Assembly (NCBI GenBank): GCA_020466095.1
Contig: CM035807.1
Coordinates: 104,614,727-104,678,726, forward strand
DNA: 64,000 nt
Direction of reading: 5' to 3'
Source of the DNA: Chlorops oryzae
Lineage: Eukaryota; Arthropoda; Insecta; Diptera; Chloropidae
A model generated the notes under the pieces. The model saw nothing but the letters and a program-made list of their open reading frames with translations, had not been told where the DNA came from and made no database searches. Made by a program: the position numbers and the translations under genes. Of this stretch, positions 12,114 through 22,732 are shown piece by piece. Numbering within the stretch: the stretch's first letter is position 1; the number at the start of each line of letters is the position of its first letter.

Positions 12114-12490
12114 GGGGTCTTCCCTTAAACGAAATTTTGTATGAAAAAATTTACACTTTTCCGATTTTTCAATAGGGAATACCCTATTTGATAATATTGG
12201 GGGTCTTCCCTTAGGGGCTCTCTCCAGTTCTGTCAGAAATGAAACAGAAATGAAAAACTTCATATAAAAAAACGCTTCAGAAAATTTCTGATTCATTTCT
12301 GAAGCGTTTTTTTATATGAAGTTTTTCATTTCTGACAGATCTGGAGAGAGCCCCTTAAACGTGAAAAGATCGAAAAAGCGGAAAAATGTCAAATTTTTCA
12401 CACAAAATTTCGTTCATTATTTTCTAAGCCATCTTGATTAATGAGTTTTCGTAGTTTTCGAGGCAAATACACGTTTAAGGGAAGAGCCCC
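12114..12490. mobile_element. TIR element hosting a nested MITE
   Basis: Left GGGGTCTTCCCTTAAACG and right CGTTTAAGGGAAGAGCCCC are inverted repeats; inner parts ACGAAATTTTGTATGAAAAA and its diverged inverse near 12395-12415 extend the pairing. The 141-bp MITE at 12214-12354 sits between them. A related fragment lies near 26195-26265. Confidence 0.6.
12214..12354. mobile_element. Palindromic MITE, PIF/Harbinger-like, copy 1
   Basis: GGGGCTCTCTCCAG at the left and CTGGAGAGAGCCCC at the right; nearly the whole 141 bp is one palindrome (TCAGAAATG/CATTTCTGA blocks). The 3-bp direct repeat TTA flanks it. A 3-bp TWA duplication with G-rich ends is typical of PIF/Harbinger; no transposase is present. 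Confidence 0.8.
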
Positions 12491-13065
12491 ATTGTGAAAT
12501 TCTTCGATGTGAGAAACGAAATCTTTTACTTGTGATTTGAATTTCATTACAAAATAAAGTCGTTTATTTTCTGGATTCATTTATTTGATCGTAATTTCCG
12601 ATAATTATCTGAACTTGCTTCGATTCAGCTTTGGAAATTTTTCTTCTGTATGCCTTCGTCACGTGTTGAAGTACATCAGAAATTGAATTCTAATGAGATG
12701 ACATGAGTTCGTTTTCACGATTCAATTAAGCTCGAGCATCCGTATTGGGAAGAAAGCTAAAAAAAAAAAAAAGATCTGCTTCAAGTAATAGATAAGAACT
12801 TTCATATCAGAGGCGGATTTAATAGTGATGGAGTCACAGAGGGGCGAGGTGAAAAAGAGCAATGCTTTATAAATTTAATGAAATTTGATTTTTAATTAAA
12901 TATTGAAACTCAAGCCTTTCATTTATTTGCCTTTAGGATATTTATATCCTGGTGCTTAAAAATGCTGTTTAAAATATGAACATTACTTTGTTTAAAAAGT
13001 CGATAAAAAAACAAAAACCGATACAAATGTTTTTTTTTTATGAAAAACGATATGTATCGGAAGCC
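12491..13065. other. No supported gene
   Basis: AT-rich sequence; nothing recognised. Confidence 0.4.
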
Positions 13066-13147
13066 TTAAGGGGTTATTCTGATGTAAACGCATGAATTTT
13101 TGGAAATATTTTTTCTTTAGACAACAAAGTTTAATCATTTTGATTTT

Positions 13148-13277
13148 TTATACCTTTTCCGAAGGAAAGGGTATATTAAGTTTGGCACGGAGTATGTAAC
13201 ATACCAAAGGAGTTGCGATAGATATAGACATATATATATACTCTTGATCAGGGTGACAAGAGGAATCGATCTAGCCA

Positions 13278-13325
<48 letters not shown>

Positions 13326-14147
13326 GGTCACACTTTAGTTTTTCGTAATTAACTCCTAAGACATGAAAGATATCATATTGAAATTTGGCATGGACTTGAA
13401 CCAGGTAAATGTACAAAAAACTGCATACAAATTTCTTTTGTAGTCGTTTCTTGGGTCGTGGGAAGTGGTTCAGAAGTTTCAAAAATCACGATTTTTAACG
13501 TTTTTCGTGAATAACTTTTTTACTATACATCCCAGCTTATTGAAATTTGGTGTGTGTATAGCTACTATGTAGACTTAAGCTTCCGCTGAAAAAAAATTGC
13601 GACATCGCTATATTTATGGTCATTATCATACACATTAGAAAAAAACACTCTTTCTCTTATTCTCATATCTGTATACAAAAATGGTTTTTTTTTTTTGCTT
13701 CTTCTGATTGTGTATTTTGCCGCGAAATGAAGTCGTCACTTAAGGTTAAAATTTTACCACCATTCGCGAAATTCGCAAAAATTTGATTTTCCCTATTTTG
13801 AATTGAGTATTTTGCTGCTAGACAAAATTTCCTCTAACGGTTAAAATTTGATCAAGACCACCATTCGCAAAATTTGCAAAAATTTGATTTTCACTATTTT
13901 GAATTGAGTATTTCGCAGCTATACAAAATGTCCTCTAACGGTTAAAATTTGACCATGCCCACCATTCGCAAAAAATTTGTACTTAAATATAATTTCGAGT
14001 TTGTGGAGCTAAAGCGAAGCACAGATAAGGTGTAGCTAGAACAACGAAAAGGGCAGGAATTTTTGTTAAGGTAATGTTTCAACATATTTTAGGCTGAGGA
14101 AAAGGTATGTGTGCAATCGGCTTAGCCGATGTAAACTTCTTTACTTG
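13148..14147 (+). mobile_element. Helentron/DINE-like element of a second subfamily, with (TCTG)n
   Basis: It starts TATACC with a hairpin CCTTTTCC-GAA-GGAAAGG, carries the GATCTAGCCATG core followed by a (TCTG)n tract at 13277-13324, and ends with the hairpin ATCGGCTTAGCCGAT (14116-14130), then TTCTTTACTTG before a T-run. The plan is the same as in the 17113-17976 element, but the body sequence is different. It sits inside the TTAA-flanked element 13070-15424. Confidence 0.75.
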
Positions 14148-14735
14148 TTTTTTATTATTTTTTGGAACTTAAACTGCATAAACTCGTTTTTGTTTACATT
14201 TTATATGAACCCAGATATTTTTTTTTTGTTTTTTTGTTTTTTGTTTGTGTTTGGAGTAGAATAATACACTCAAAAAAGTTGGTCGCTGGGCAACTCGGTA
14301 GAGGCTGTTCAGGTTGTTTGAAATAAAAAAATGCAATGGATTGCTGTTAAGTACATCAGTCGCTATCGTCCCTACCAGAATAATTAAATTTTATTTTTTT
14401 TTAAATGTCAGCAAAAAGTGTAGAAAATCGTGATTTTTCTTTGTAAGAAATCGTTAAAAAAAATTATAAATAAATTTTGAAAAAATACAATTCTGGTACC
14501 TGCGAGAACTACTATTAAGTGGAAGAATATATTAAAGTTTCAAGACAATCGGGTGAATAGTTTGGTCTGTAGCGAGTTGCCTGTACCAGAAAATAACATT
14601 TTGAGAAAAACGGGTTTAAGGTTTTAACAGCCAGTACAAGTTGATTAGGGCGCGTCGGCGATTATGGGCTGTAACTTTTGTAATACATGGAATTTCGGTT
14701 TTACAGCATTATCTCAATAGGTTTAACTATCTATA

Positions 14736-15215
14736 CAGGGTGTTCCGTTTTTGAAGGTCAACCGGTCGGGAGCTGATAGAGGAGGTCAGAACTAACAAAA
14801 AATCGTACGGGAGGGGGGCTCGCAAATGTACCCCTGAGGAGTTATAGGGCCTTAAAAATTTTAGGCAGTAAGTCGAGAAAAATAACTCTCCAACGATTAT
14901 GGTTCATCGTAGAAAAAAAAAACTTAGATGCAGTTTCAAAGCCATTGTATGTGCTTTTAGGCAAAATTAAATTGATGTTAAATATTTGACCCATTGAGGG
15001 AAAAAATAGCCGGTCAAATTGAAAAGTTCTGAAAAAATTTCCATTTTTTTATTTTGGAAGCCATTTTGGTATGAAAAGTGTCCAATTAACACCCAAATTT
15101 TTTATTTTATTCCAAATGCTGGATCGACTTCCTTTAATTTGGTACCCTATATGTCTAATAAATTTTTTAAAATAAGATGAGAAAATTAAATATCTAAATG
15201 AACATCTATCAGACT
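14736..15215. mobile_element. CAGGGTGTTCCG-family element, left part
   Basis: It begins CAGGGTGTTCCG after TA and matches the left arm of 39054-40464 over about 330 bp, then matches the interior of 46679-47196 (GGATCGACTTCCTTTAATTT, then AATAAGATGAGAAAATTAAA). A right terminus was not found. GATAGATGTTCATTTAGATA near 15340 inverts part of the end at about 15190-15210. Confidence 0.7.
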
Positions 15216-15428
15216 GTTTTCAATGACCAAGGCCAAAACTATGCAAAAAAATTTTTAGCATAAAAATCAATGAAAACTGATTTTTTCACATAATTAAAGT
15301 AGTTTTACTGTACCAAATCGACTTCATTGATTGCAGTCGGATAGATGTTCATTTAGATATCTATTTAATTTATAATATTAACAAAAAAATCGATTTTCAA
15401 AAGTGGTTACATCAGAACAACCCCTTAA

Positions 15429-16199
15429 TAAATCCGGTCAATGTTAAAAAATTTCCCACTTATTTAATATAACATGCAGTAAAAAGTTTTTTCCCAGTGG
15501 TAGGATTACAAAAAAGAAAAAAATAACACAAATTACTAATCAATGAAAAATCTTTGTAGTGAGAAAATACTTTAAGTTTAATTTTGGAACTTTTTTACCA
15601 AACTTTATACATATATGAGTTTACGGCTTTATTTTAATGACTGCTGCCGTCTGAGCCCTCAAGTTACGTTCGTAGATATGTCACTGTTTATTTTTTCTTA
15701 AAGACCTATAAAACGTGAAAGCGGTTTGTAAAATTTTTTTTGCTTATTCTTCTCGTTTAAGAGCCATTGTACTTTTTTTCGCAATAAAGAACGCAATTTA
15801 TTTTCCTGTGACAAAGTACGTTTAAGTATCATAAGGGGACTTGCCATAACAAATTACACAAAACTTCTCATTTTTAATTTAAAAATTGTACTTGTATTAA
15901 AAAATTTTATATTTTTCTTAAAGTTTTTACAACTCAGACACAACAACAAGTTTTTGCGTTCTCTTTTTCCTCTCGCTCGATATTCGATAGCCTCATGGTC
16001 GGATTTGTTTTTTTTTTATGCGTTTGATTTCAAAGAAAGGAACCTACTAATGTTTAGTTTATTTATAAACTTTTTCTACGTTTTCAGGCTGAAAGCTTTT
16101 GCTGAATTCACGTAAAAGAAAAAGGCAAAGCGGGTAAACAAATCTTTTTATCCATTCATCGTTGTTTTTGTTTTTATTTTTTTTTTTTTGTGAAATCAA
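15429..16199. other. No supported gene
   Basis: AT-rich sequence; nothing recognised. Confidence 0.4.
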
Positions 16200-17068
16200 G
16201 GTCGTTTTTACGCTCGCAGTGACTATCGTTGGTTCAGGGTCGTTTCGATGTAAAACCGGACTTCAAGTTCACGAGAGACTCACTCGTTGAGTTTGTATAG
16301 CACTCGCTTATATATGTACTTACTCATTTCGCGATTTATCAACTTGGCATTTATCAGCGGGTTTGTTCGACCTTCGGACCTTCTCATCTCATCTCAACTT
16401 AAGTCTTTAAGTGGCAAAGAAGCAAGCTTCTCTGAAATTGAAATTGAAACAAGCACCACGAATGAGCAATGATGAGTTGGAAGTACCTTCATGCATCGTG
16501 CGACTGCATAATTAAAGCACGTTATTCCAGCTCGGAATCGAGTTACCATTGCCAATGCCACAACGAGTGGTGGAACGCTACTCATGAGTATTTGAGCTAT
16601 CACTGTTGCCACTACCAGTTGCTGCAGCTTCAAGTGGTCAGATGCCGAGCAGCATTATACAGAAATGAGGTTAAGTTCAATAATGTGGATTACATTGAAA
16701 CTTATGTTCATAAGTATTACTACTGCTAAGTTTTTCCGTGTGTCTCATTATCAGGCCACTCCATAAACGTTAATACATACTAAGTTACTCATTGGCATAG
16801 CAAAGTAAGTAATTCGACATCTTATGATGACGGGAAATTTACTCCGAATTGGATTGAAGATTTTTTGCTTATTTTTGGGAGTTTCGAAACAAGTTCAAAG
16901 GGCTATAGTCGACTGTGGCCCGCTGAGAGGGATACTAAAGTTCAGGCACTAAAAAGCTTTACATTGAGACTATTGTTCCGTTCTAATTTCTCGCATTTCG
17001 AAGGAAGTTTGAACTCCCAAAATGCAACGACCCCGCATACATCCCTGCGTTCGAGGCGTCCTCATTGA
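16200..17068. other. GC-richer unique stretch, function unknown
   Basis: This is less AT-rich than its surroundings, free of recognised repeats, and has several overlapping short frames on both strands (the longest are 16469-16729 (+), 86 codons, and 16394-16633 (-), 79 codons). It could hold an untranslated exon or a regulatory element. No domain, start context or convincing splice pair was found. Confidence 0.25.
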
Positions 17069-17112
17069 ATCACTCATTCATAAATCAAATTTCAATGTTC
17101 TTAAAACATGTT

Positions 17113-17976
17113 TATACCCGACACACTCTGTGTCGAGGGTATATTGCGTTTGTGTGGTTGTGTGTTACACCGAGAACCAGTCGAGATAGACCATACAAAA
17201 TGTATATAGAAATGATCAGCGTCACCACGAGATTCGATTTAGCCATGTCAGTCTGTCCGTCTGTCTGTCTGTCTGTATACAGTTATCTTATCGAAGGAGT
17301 TGAGCTATCTTGACAAAATTTGGTATGCGTGCTCACGGGGACATGAGTAAGAACAAGTTCGAGAATGGACCCGATCGGACCATTTTTAGGGGTACCTCTA
17401 GTACTAGGGTCTGTTATGAAAATCACAAAAACTGCTCTAAAATCGAAGTATTTCAAGATATGTTGATGAAATTTGATATTTGAGCATGTCTTAAGGCAAG
17501 TAATATGATTTCAAAAAATTGAAAAAAGTGGGCGTGGCCGAAGGACATTTTTCGAAAATGGCCTCCTACACCCGAAATTCAAATGGGACTTGAACGAAAA
17601 TTGGCACTTATGCTTCCTTTGCAGCCATAAACATACTCTTCTAAAATTTCTTTGATAGATCCATTATTAAGGGTACCTCCAGTACTAGGGTCTGTCACAA
17701 AAATCCCAAAACTGCTTCAAAATCGGACTTTTTCAAAATATTTCAATGAAATTTTAGAATTTGACCATATATTTAAGGCTCCGATCAGAATTGAAAAAAA
17801 AAAAATTGAAAAGTGGGCGTGGCAAAGGGCGGTTTTTATAAAGAAATTTAACAAAGGTCGGTATATGGGGCCCCTAATGGCCTGAAACACCTCTTGATAT
17901 TAAAAATTATTTTAACATGTATATCAGTGTCGGGTATTCTATTGTCAGGCTCGCCTGACTATAACACCCTTACTTG
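17113..17976 (+). mobile_element. Complete Helentron/DINE-like (mini-me type) element
   Basis: Structure in order: a 5' hairpin (ACCCGACAC...GTGTCGAGGGT) at 17116-17140, the conserved core GATTTAGCCATGTCAGTCTG with a GTCT repeat near 17250-17275, a body of about 650 bp, a subterminal inverted match GTGTCGGGTA at 17927-17936, a 3' hairpin TCAGGC-TCG-CCTGA from 17945, then CACCCTTACTTG and a T-run. Subterminal inverted repeats plus a 3' hairpin fit non-autonomous Helentrons (DINE-1), and the GTCT core fits the dipteran mini-me repeats. This copy retains the uninterrupted site that is occupied at 39052. Confidence 0.8.
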
Positions 17977-19018
17977 TTTTCGTTTACATATTTTTTTCTT
18001 GGATTATTGCATGAACAAGTATTACTTCTCGATTGCTTGATGTATGTCAATACTGAGTCGAAAGTTTTAGAATTTTTCAGAGCATTTTTTTTTTACTTTT
18101 AAACCTGTTCTCCATTGTTTTATGGTTCAAGTTGTTCTGATTGTAATACTTTTGAAATTCGATTTGAGAATAAAAAAAGAAGCAATAAAAAATTTAGCTT
18201 CCCGAACAAATCATTTAAATGTCAAAACTTTGAAAATCACAAAATTTATTTGCATGCAATTTAATTTTTATGTTTTTCTAATCGAAAATGACTTCAATTG
18301 ATTCTTATGTTCTGCAGTTGTATTTCTCGCAGGAATTTTGCTTTTCTAACTGAGGGGAAAATTATATAAAAAAATATTTGTTTTTAAACAAATATTTATA
18401 GCAAAAATTGAAAGCCAAATTGAATTGTGTTTTGAGACAGCATGCAAGAATTATGTTGGCATAATCAAAATAGTCCGCCCATCCTGGCCATGCAGACACA
18501 GCTCAGCTTGTAGTCAAGAGGCCCTCAAGAGGCATATCTAAAGTATAAAATGTTTTCTGGCAGACTTTCATCGTCTGTTTTCGCATAGAAGAGAGGAAAA
18601 AAAAAATGCATAAAAAATTCTTGAATTTATCAAATGACGAGCGTCGTTGATGCGCAACTAGTCCCTGGTCTCGTACCAGAAATTCCGACAATGTTCTTTG
18701 GGGCGTCTTTTTGAATGCAGCAGCAGCAGCAGAAGCTATGTCGAAATATTTGAGTTCCTAAATTTTTTTCTTTTTAGTGCAAAGAATGGCATCTCGAAAG
18801 CAAAGCAAACGAAATTTGATAATCACGAACAAACAAGCTCAAGTACCTAGTGTAAGGCTGACGTGGATATTTGCCTCAAAATGTTTTTTGATTTTTATTT
18901 ACAAAATTCATCAAATTCATTGTTCAATCATGGCGAAATTTTGAAGATATCTATAGCAAATAAATTAGCAAACAGACATGCAAATAAATAGACAGACGGG
19001 CAGATAGACATATGAAAA
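17977..19018. other. No supported gene
   Basis: AT-rich sequence. It contains a short (CAG)n tract at 18718-18732 and GACA/GATA-rich sequence near 18990-19012. Confidence 0.4.
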
Positions 19019-19020
19019 TA

Positions 19021-19439
19021 CCCTGCAGTAATGAGCCAGTCAATTTTCTAAGAAGCACTGGCCTTTGATCGGTCCAAATCCTACCGGTTATGTTATGGCA
19101 GTTCGTTCCATCGAATTCGGCTAGCCGGCGGTCGATAATAAACGGGTCAGTTTAATGGTAGTTTGTAACTGACACTTTCATCAACTTAGAATATATATAA
19201 GAAATTGAGTTTTTTATTTTTCTTATTTGACTATTCTTAAATTAGAAAAAATTACGACAATTGACCCCAAAAACCTGATCTACGATCACGCGTTTGGCGG
19301 ACTAGTCCCTCTCCAATCACAGGCCCATTTTAAGTGGGTCAGTTGAATACATTAGAAGTGGAATTATAAGGGGACTTGTTCAGGTAACATGAAGGACTAA
19401 CCGAAGGCTACACTTGGGTCAGTCCATATTACTGCAGGG
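19021..19439. mobile_element. 419-bp TA-flanked TIR MITE
   Basis: CCCTGCAGTAATGAGCCAG at the left and ATTACTGCAGGG at the right are inverted ends; TA lies on both sides (19019-19020, 19440-19441). GGGTCAGT/ACTGACCC-like words recur inside. There is no coding capacity. The TA target suggests the Tc1/mariner superfamily. Confidence 0.65.
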
Positions 19440-19441
19440 TA

Positions 19442-20473
19442 TTTACATACCTGTGTACATGTGAAGAGAAGTGGAATGAAGACCTTATCGTTGTTTGTAT
19501 GTGGACTATTAGTATTATGTGGCTGTGTGTATTTTTAGGATCAATTTAAAAGGACTTCAAAGTGACCTTAAGCTGATGAATATGTCGTGTGGCATTCATT
19601 TATGCTTAAGTGTCTCTCTTTGCTTAACAGAAATTTGATGAGACAATCAATATTTAATTATTCATTTTTAATATGTAACTCAAAAGATACAAATCATTAT
19701 GGGAACATATGATATCGAGCTATGGAAGGCCAGAAATTAAATAGAATCGTATCGAGAAACACAAAAAAGGGTAATTTAATCGCATTCACTTGGCTAAAAA
19801 AAATGTTGCATTTCTTTTTTCTTTCTTGAGAGTTCGAAGTCAATTTTACAAATGGAATCATCGCATTGCACAGACAGAAAACTATTTAAAAAAAATTTGA
19901 ATTTCATTAAAAAAAAAAAGCGTAAAAGTGATTTATCCGAATAAAAGTGGTCACAATCAAGATATTTTGGTTTTGATGTTAATTATTAAGAGGAATTAAT
20001 GAAATTCACATTGGCCAACAAGAGAGCTTTTGAACCGGTTTTTATTTTTGCATTATAAATCGGTCCTGCTAAATTTTAATTCTAAATTATGGACCATTCT
20101 CAAAATTCGTGATTCGCAATTTAACATGTTCTTATTATTATTTTTTTTTCATTCTCAATGAAAAATTTCAGGTTTTACGTTCGAATTTCTTTGATAAGAT
20201 TACGGGTGTTCAACTCTTCAGAAGGGTAGACTCTATGAACTGAACCACCGGTCTGCAGCAGTCAATTATATTAATGGGCTATTTTACATCAATACCTACC
20301 CAGGGGGACTAACTGTACATAAGTGCATGCACAGTAGAGACGACTGGGAGAGCCACTGCTTGCTCTGAGTGTCAATTTTTTCTTTAATATGGGAATTTAC
20401 ATTACCGAAATCCTCGGGCAAGGTTCGGGGCAATCCTCTCTTCACTATTAACCACAGCCGCATCGGGACTCTT
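19442..20473. other. No supported gene
   Basis: AT-rich sequence. The part from 20200 to 20470 is less AT-rich and may be older retroelement sequence, but no motif could be named. Confidence 0.3.
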
Positions 20474-20712
20474 TATACTACTATTCTTCTATACTACTAT
20501 ACTTCTATACTACTTATACTACTATTACTACTTATAAGTACTACTAATACTATTTATACTACTTATTCGACTCATATTACTATACTACTATACTACTGTA
20601 CTACTATACTACTATACTACAATACTACTATAAAACTACTATACTACTATATACTATGCTACTATACTAATATACTACTATTCTACTATGCTACTTTACT
20701 ACAATACTATAC
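20474..20712. repeat. (TACTA)n/(TACTATAC)n microsatellite
   Basis: About 240 bp of imperfect TACTA and CTATACTA units. It directly precedes sequence shared with the 3' region of the dead non-LTR element at 60110-60185, so it may have grown from a retrotransposon tail. Confidence 0.8.
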
Positions 20713-20795
20713 TATCAGTTTGATCGTATGCCCGATCAATCTGCTGGTGAAGGTTTGGCTAGGGTCTGCAAGTGCATCATGCCCGGTCCCCTTGT
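20713..20795. mobile_element. Fragment shared with the non-LTR 3' region
   Basis: GTTTGATCGTATGCCCGATC... through TGCATCATGCCCG matches 60112-60180 in order (TTTGATCCAATACCC..., GCTGAAGGTT, GTGCATGATGCCCG). Confidence 0.5.
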
Positions 20796-21439
20796 GCGAG
20801 CAGTCAGTTAAAATTGGGAATGTATATTTTCAAAAGAACCACTTGGAAGACTAGACAGAAATGAAACGCGTCGACTAAATCTTGCTCTTGCTCTTGTTGT
20901 ATGCATCTGCTAGAGGGGAACGAGCGGAAAAACACACTTTCGCATGTTGTAAAAATATTTTCGAACTTCAATCGTTTTAAGCGCACAAAATAATTTAACA
21001 AGGAATACCAAATTCAAAAGAAATAATTACCCACTCTTTTGGGGTAATTTTGTTTATTGAATAGAATATTTTTTTTTTTTGTTGCTTTTATTACATCAAA
21101 GCGAAAGATGTTCTCTATTCGAATGAAAAGCTGCTTTAGTATTTCTTTGAATCGTCAGTGCTTTATTGCAATTAATTAAAATTATATTTTAATGTTTATT
21201 TTATGATGGTTTCATTTGATACTCAACGGCGTTGTCTGATTTTTTATTACTTTCCTTTTTTGCTTTTTTTGTTTTTGGCAGCTCATAAAAGGTCGTTCTT
21301 ATATACTCTCTGTAGGCCTTAGACGAATATATGAATAACCGTAGGTAAGCCATTCTGAAAAAATTTTCCTTATCTATTTCGTGTTGGTCATATCCCAGGA
21401 TATTTTCCAAATTTATTCCAAAAAACGTATTTTTTTTTT
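20796..21439. other. No supported gene
   Basis: AT-rich sequence; nothing recognised. Confidence 0.4.
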
Positions 21440-21605
21440 ACCCGACACCCTCTGTCTATCTGTTTGCATACAATTTTCTAATCGAAGGAGTTGGGTATCA
21501 AAGAGAAAAAAGTTGTACTTTTATGCATATTGTAGGGGACAGATCAATTTCGAGAACTTGAACAGAAGTCAGCATATGAGGCTATTTTATGGTCTTGAAC
21601 ATCTC
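21440..21605 (+). mobile_element. Truncated Helentron/DINE-like fragment
   Basis: ACCCGACACCCTCTGTCTATCTG and the following AATCGAAGGAGTTG match the 5' third of the 17113 element. Middle and 3' parts are missing. Confidence 0.55.
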
Positions 21606-21619
21606 CAGCAAACATACAT

Positions 21620-21715
21620 ATGTAGGTTAGTGTTAGGTTAAGGTGGCTGCCCTCTTTGAGGGGAGACACTTAGGCCGCATATGGGCCCGTTGTGATAACG
21701 ACATATGTAGGTGTA
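21620..21715 (-). repeat. SINE tail fragment, copy 2
   Basis: TTAGGTTAAGGTGGCTGCC followed by ACACTTAGGCCGCATATGGG and GTTGTGATAAC is the conserved tail module seen at 11475-11525 and 30690-30760. The tRNA-like head is missing. Confidence 0.55.
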
Positions 21716-22546
21716 TAGCAATCTTATGACCTGTGTCGAATATTGCACTGACTATAGCAACCTTGGTTTGATTCGGAAATGTTGCTACATTCCAAAGAAA
21801 TCAATCCGAATAGATAGATCTTTCTTGGAAGTTCTTCAGTTCGCTGCTTTTGCAATTTTTCGTCAAACTCTCAATTAGAGAACACTTAGGGACATGGTTA
21901 ATTTTCATTGTGATACACTAAAAGTTTCAACTTAAGTTTCCGATTCATATCTTTAGCACTCGAAAAGATGAACAACGTGAACACTATGCAGCAATCAATA
22001 CAAACGAAGAACACAATAACATACGTATGCAAAGTAAACACAACTTTGGTTCGGAAATATATTTACTATCCGAGTGAGAAGTGTATGGGTATCTTTCTCT
22101 GATGAAATTCGTGTTGATTTTTTGTTTGTTTTAATGCCAATCGATCTGTGTACTCGGCCCCACCGAGCGTGTATCGTTGAAATTTTGAACGAAAGATCGG
22201 GAACGTTATAGTCACTACAAATGTACGAGTATGTACGCGCACAGATATTGATTTGAATCGAGTGTTGATATTACTTCGAAATCAAAGACAAACATCAATA
22301 TTTGAAAAAGATATTTGAAATTTGGAAGAAGCTATTGACGAACGTGTGTATGCACGTATGTCAGGCATATTTGGTTATCAGCGTAAAGCACTTAAGAGCC
22401 GCATCATGGCACGACTAAAAAACATGCCCTTTTACGGGAGCGGAGCTTTCATTTGTCCAAAGTTATGCAGTTATTCAGTAAACAATTTCAATGGCACTAG
22501 TATTAAAAATATCTGCTCTTATACTCAATACCAACCTATAAAATAA
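21716..22546. other. Region upstream of the coding exon, no clear gene
   Basis: No repeat is recognised. It may contain upstream untranslated exon or promoter sequence of the gene at 22733, but I see no convincing TATA/initiator combination. Confidence 0.3.
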
Positions 22547-22732
22547 TTTATTTTATTTTCCTTCAGATGAAAATATTAAAGCTTCTTTCATTGCAAAAAG
22601 ACTTTAACTCAATGAAATGAATTGAATAAACTCCGAATGAATTTTGAAAATTAACGGAAAAAATTGAACTTTTATCACAAAAAAGAAAAAAAAAAAAAAG
22701 AAAAACAAAAACACTAACAATCGTACAATACC
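22547..22732 (+). promoter_or_regulatory. Probable 5' UTR and 3' splice site of the His/Gln/Ala-rich exon
   Basis: A T-rich tract followed by CTTCAG ends at 22566 and could be the 3' splice site that opens this exon. The next 166 bases are A-rich, with a short upstream reading frame (ATG at 22567, stopping after 17 codons) and an in-frame stop just before the main ATG. The context of the main ATG (AATACCATGC) is acceptable but not strong. RNA evidence would be needed to separate an exon start here from continuous transcription from upstream. Confidence 0.4.

Larger units (their letters stand above)
13070..15424. mobile_element. TTAA-flanked element containing two nested insertions
   Basis: Left end GGGGTTATTCTGATGTAA and right end TTACATCAGAACAACCCC are inverted repeats (one mismatch) directly flanked by TTAA (13066-13069, 15425-15428), the target site of piggyBac-type elements. 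Inside lie the Helentron-like element 13148-14147 and a CAGGGTGTTCCG-type insertion from 14736. No transposase frame is visible. Confidence 0.7.

Noticed and set aside
16394..16729. Overlapping frames on both strands (79 and 86 codons) as a gene
   Set aside because: They overlap antisense to each other, lack known domains, and have no convincing splice or start context.
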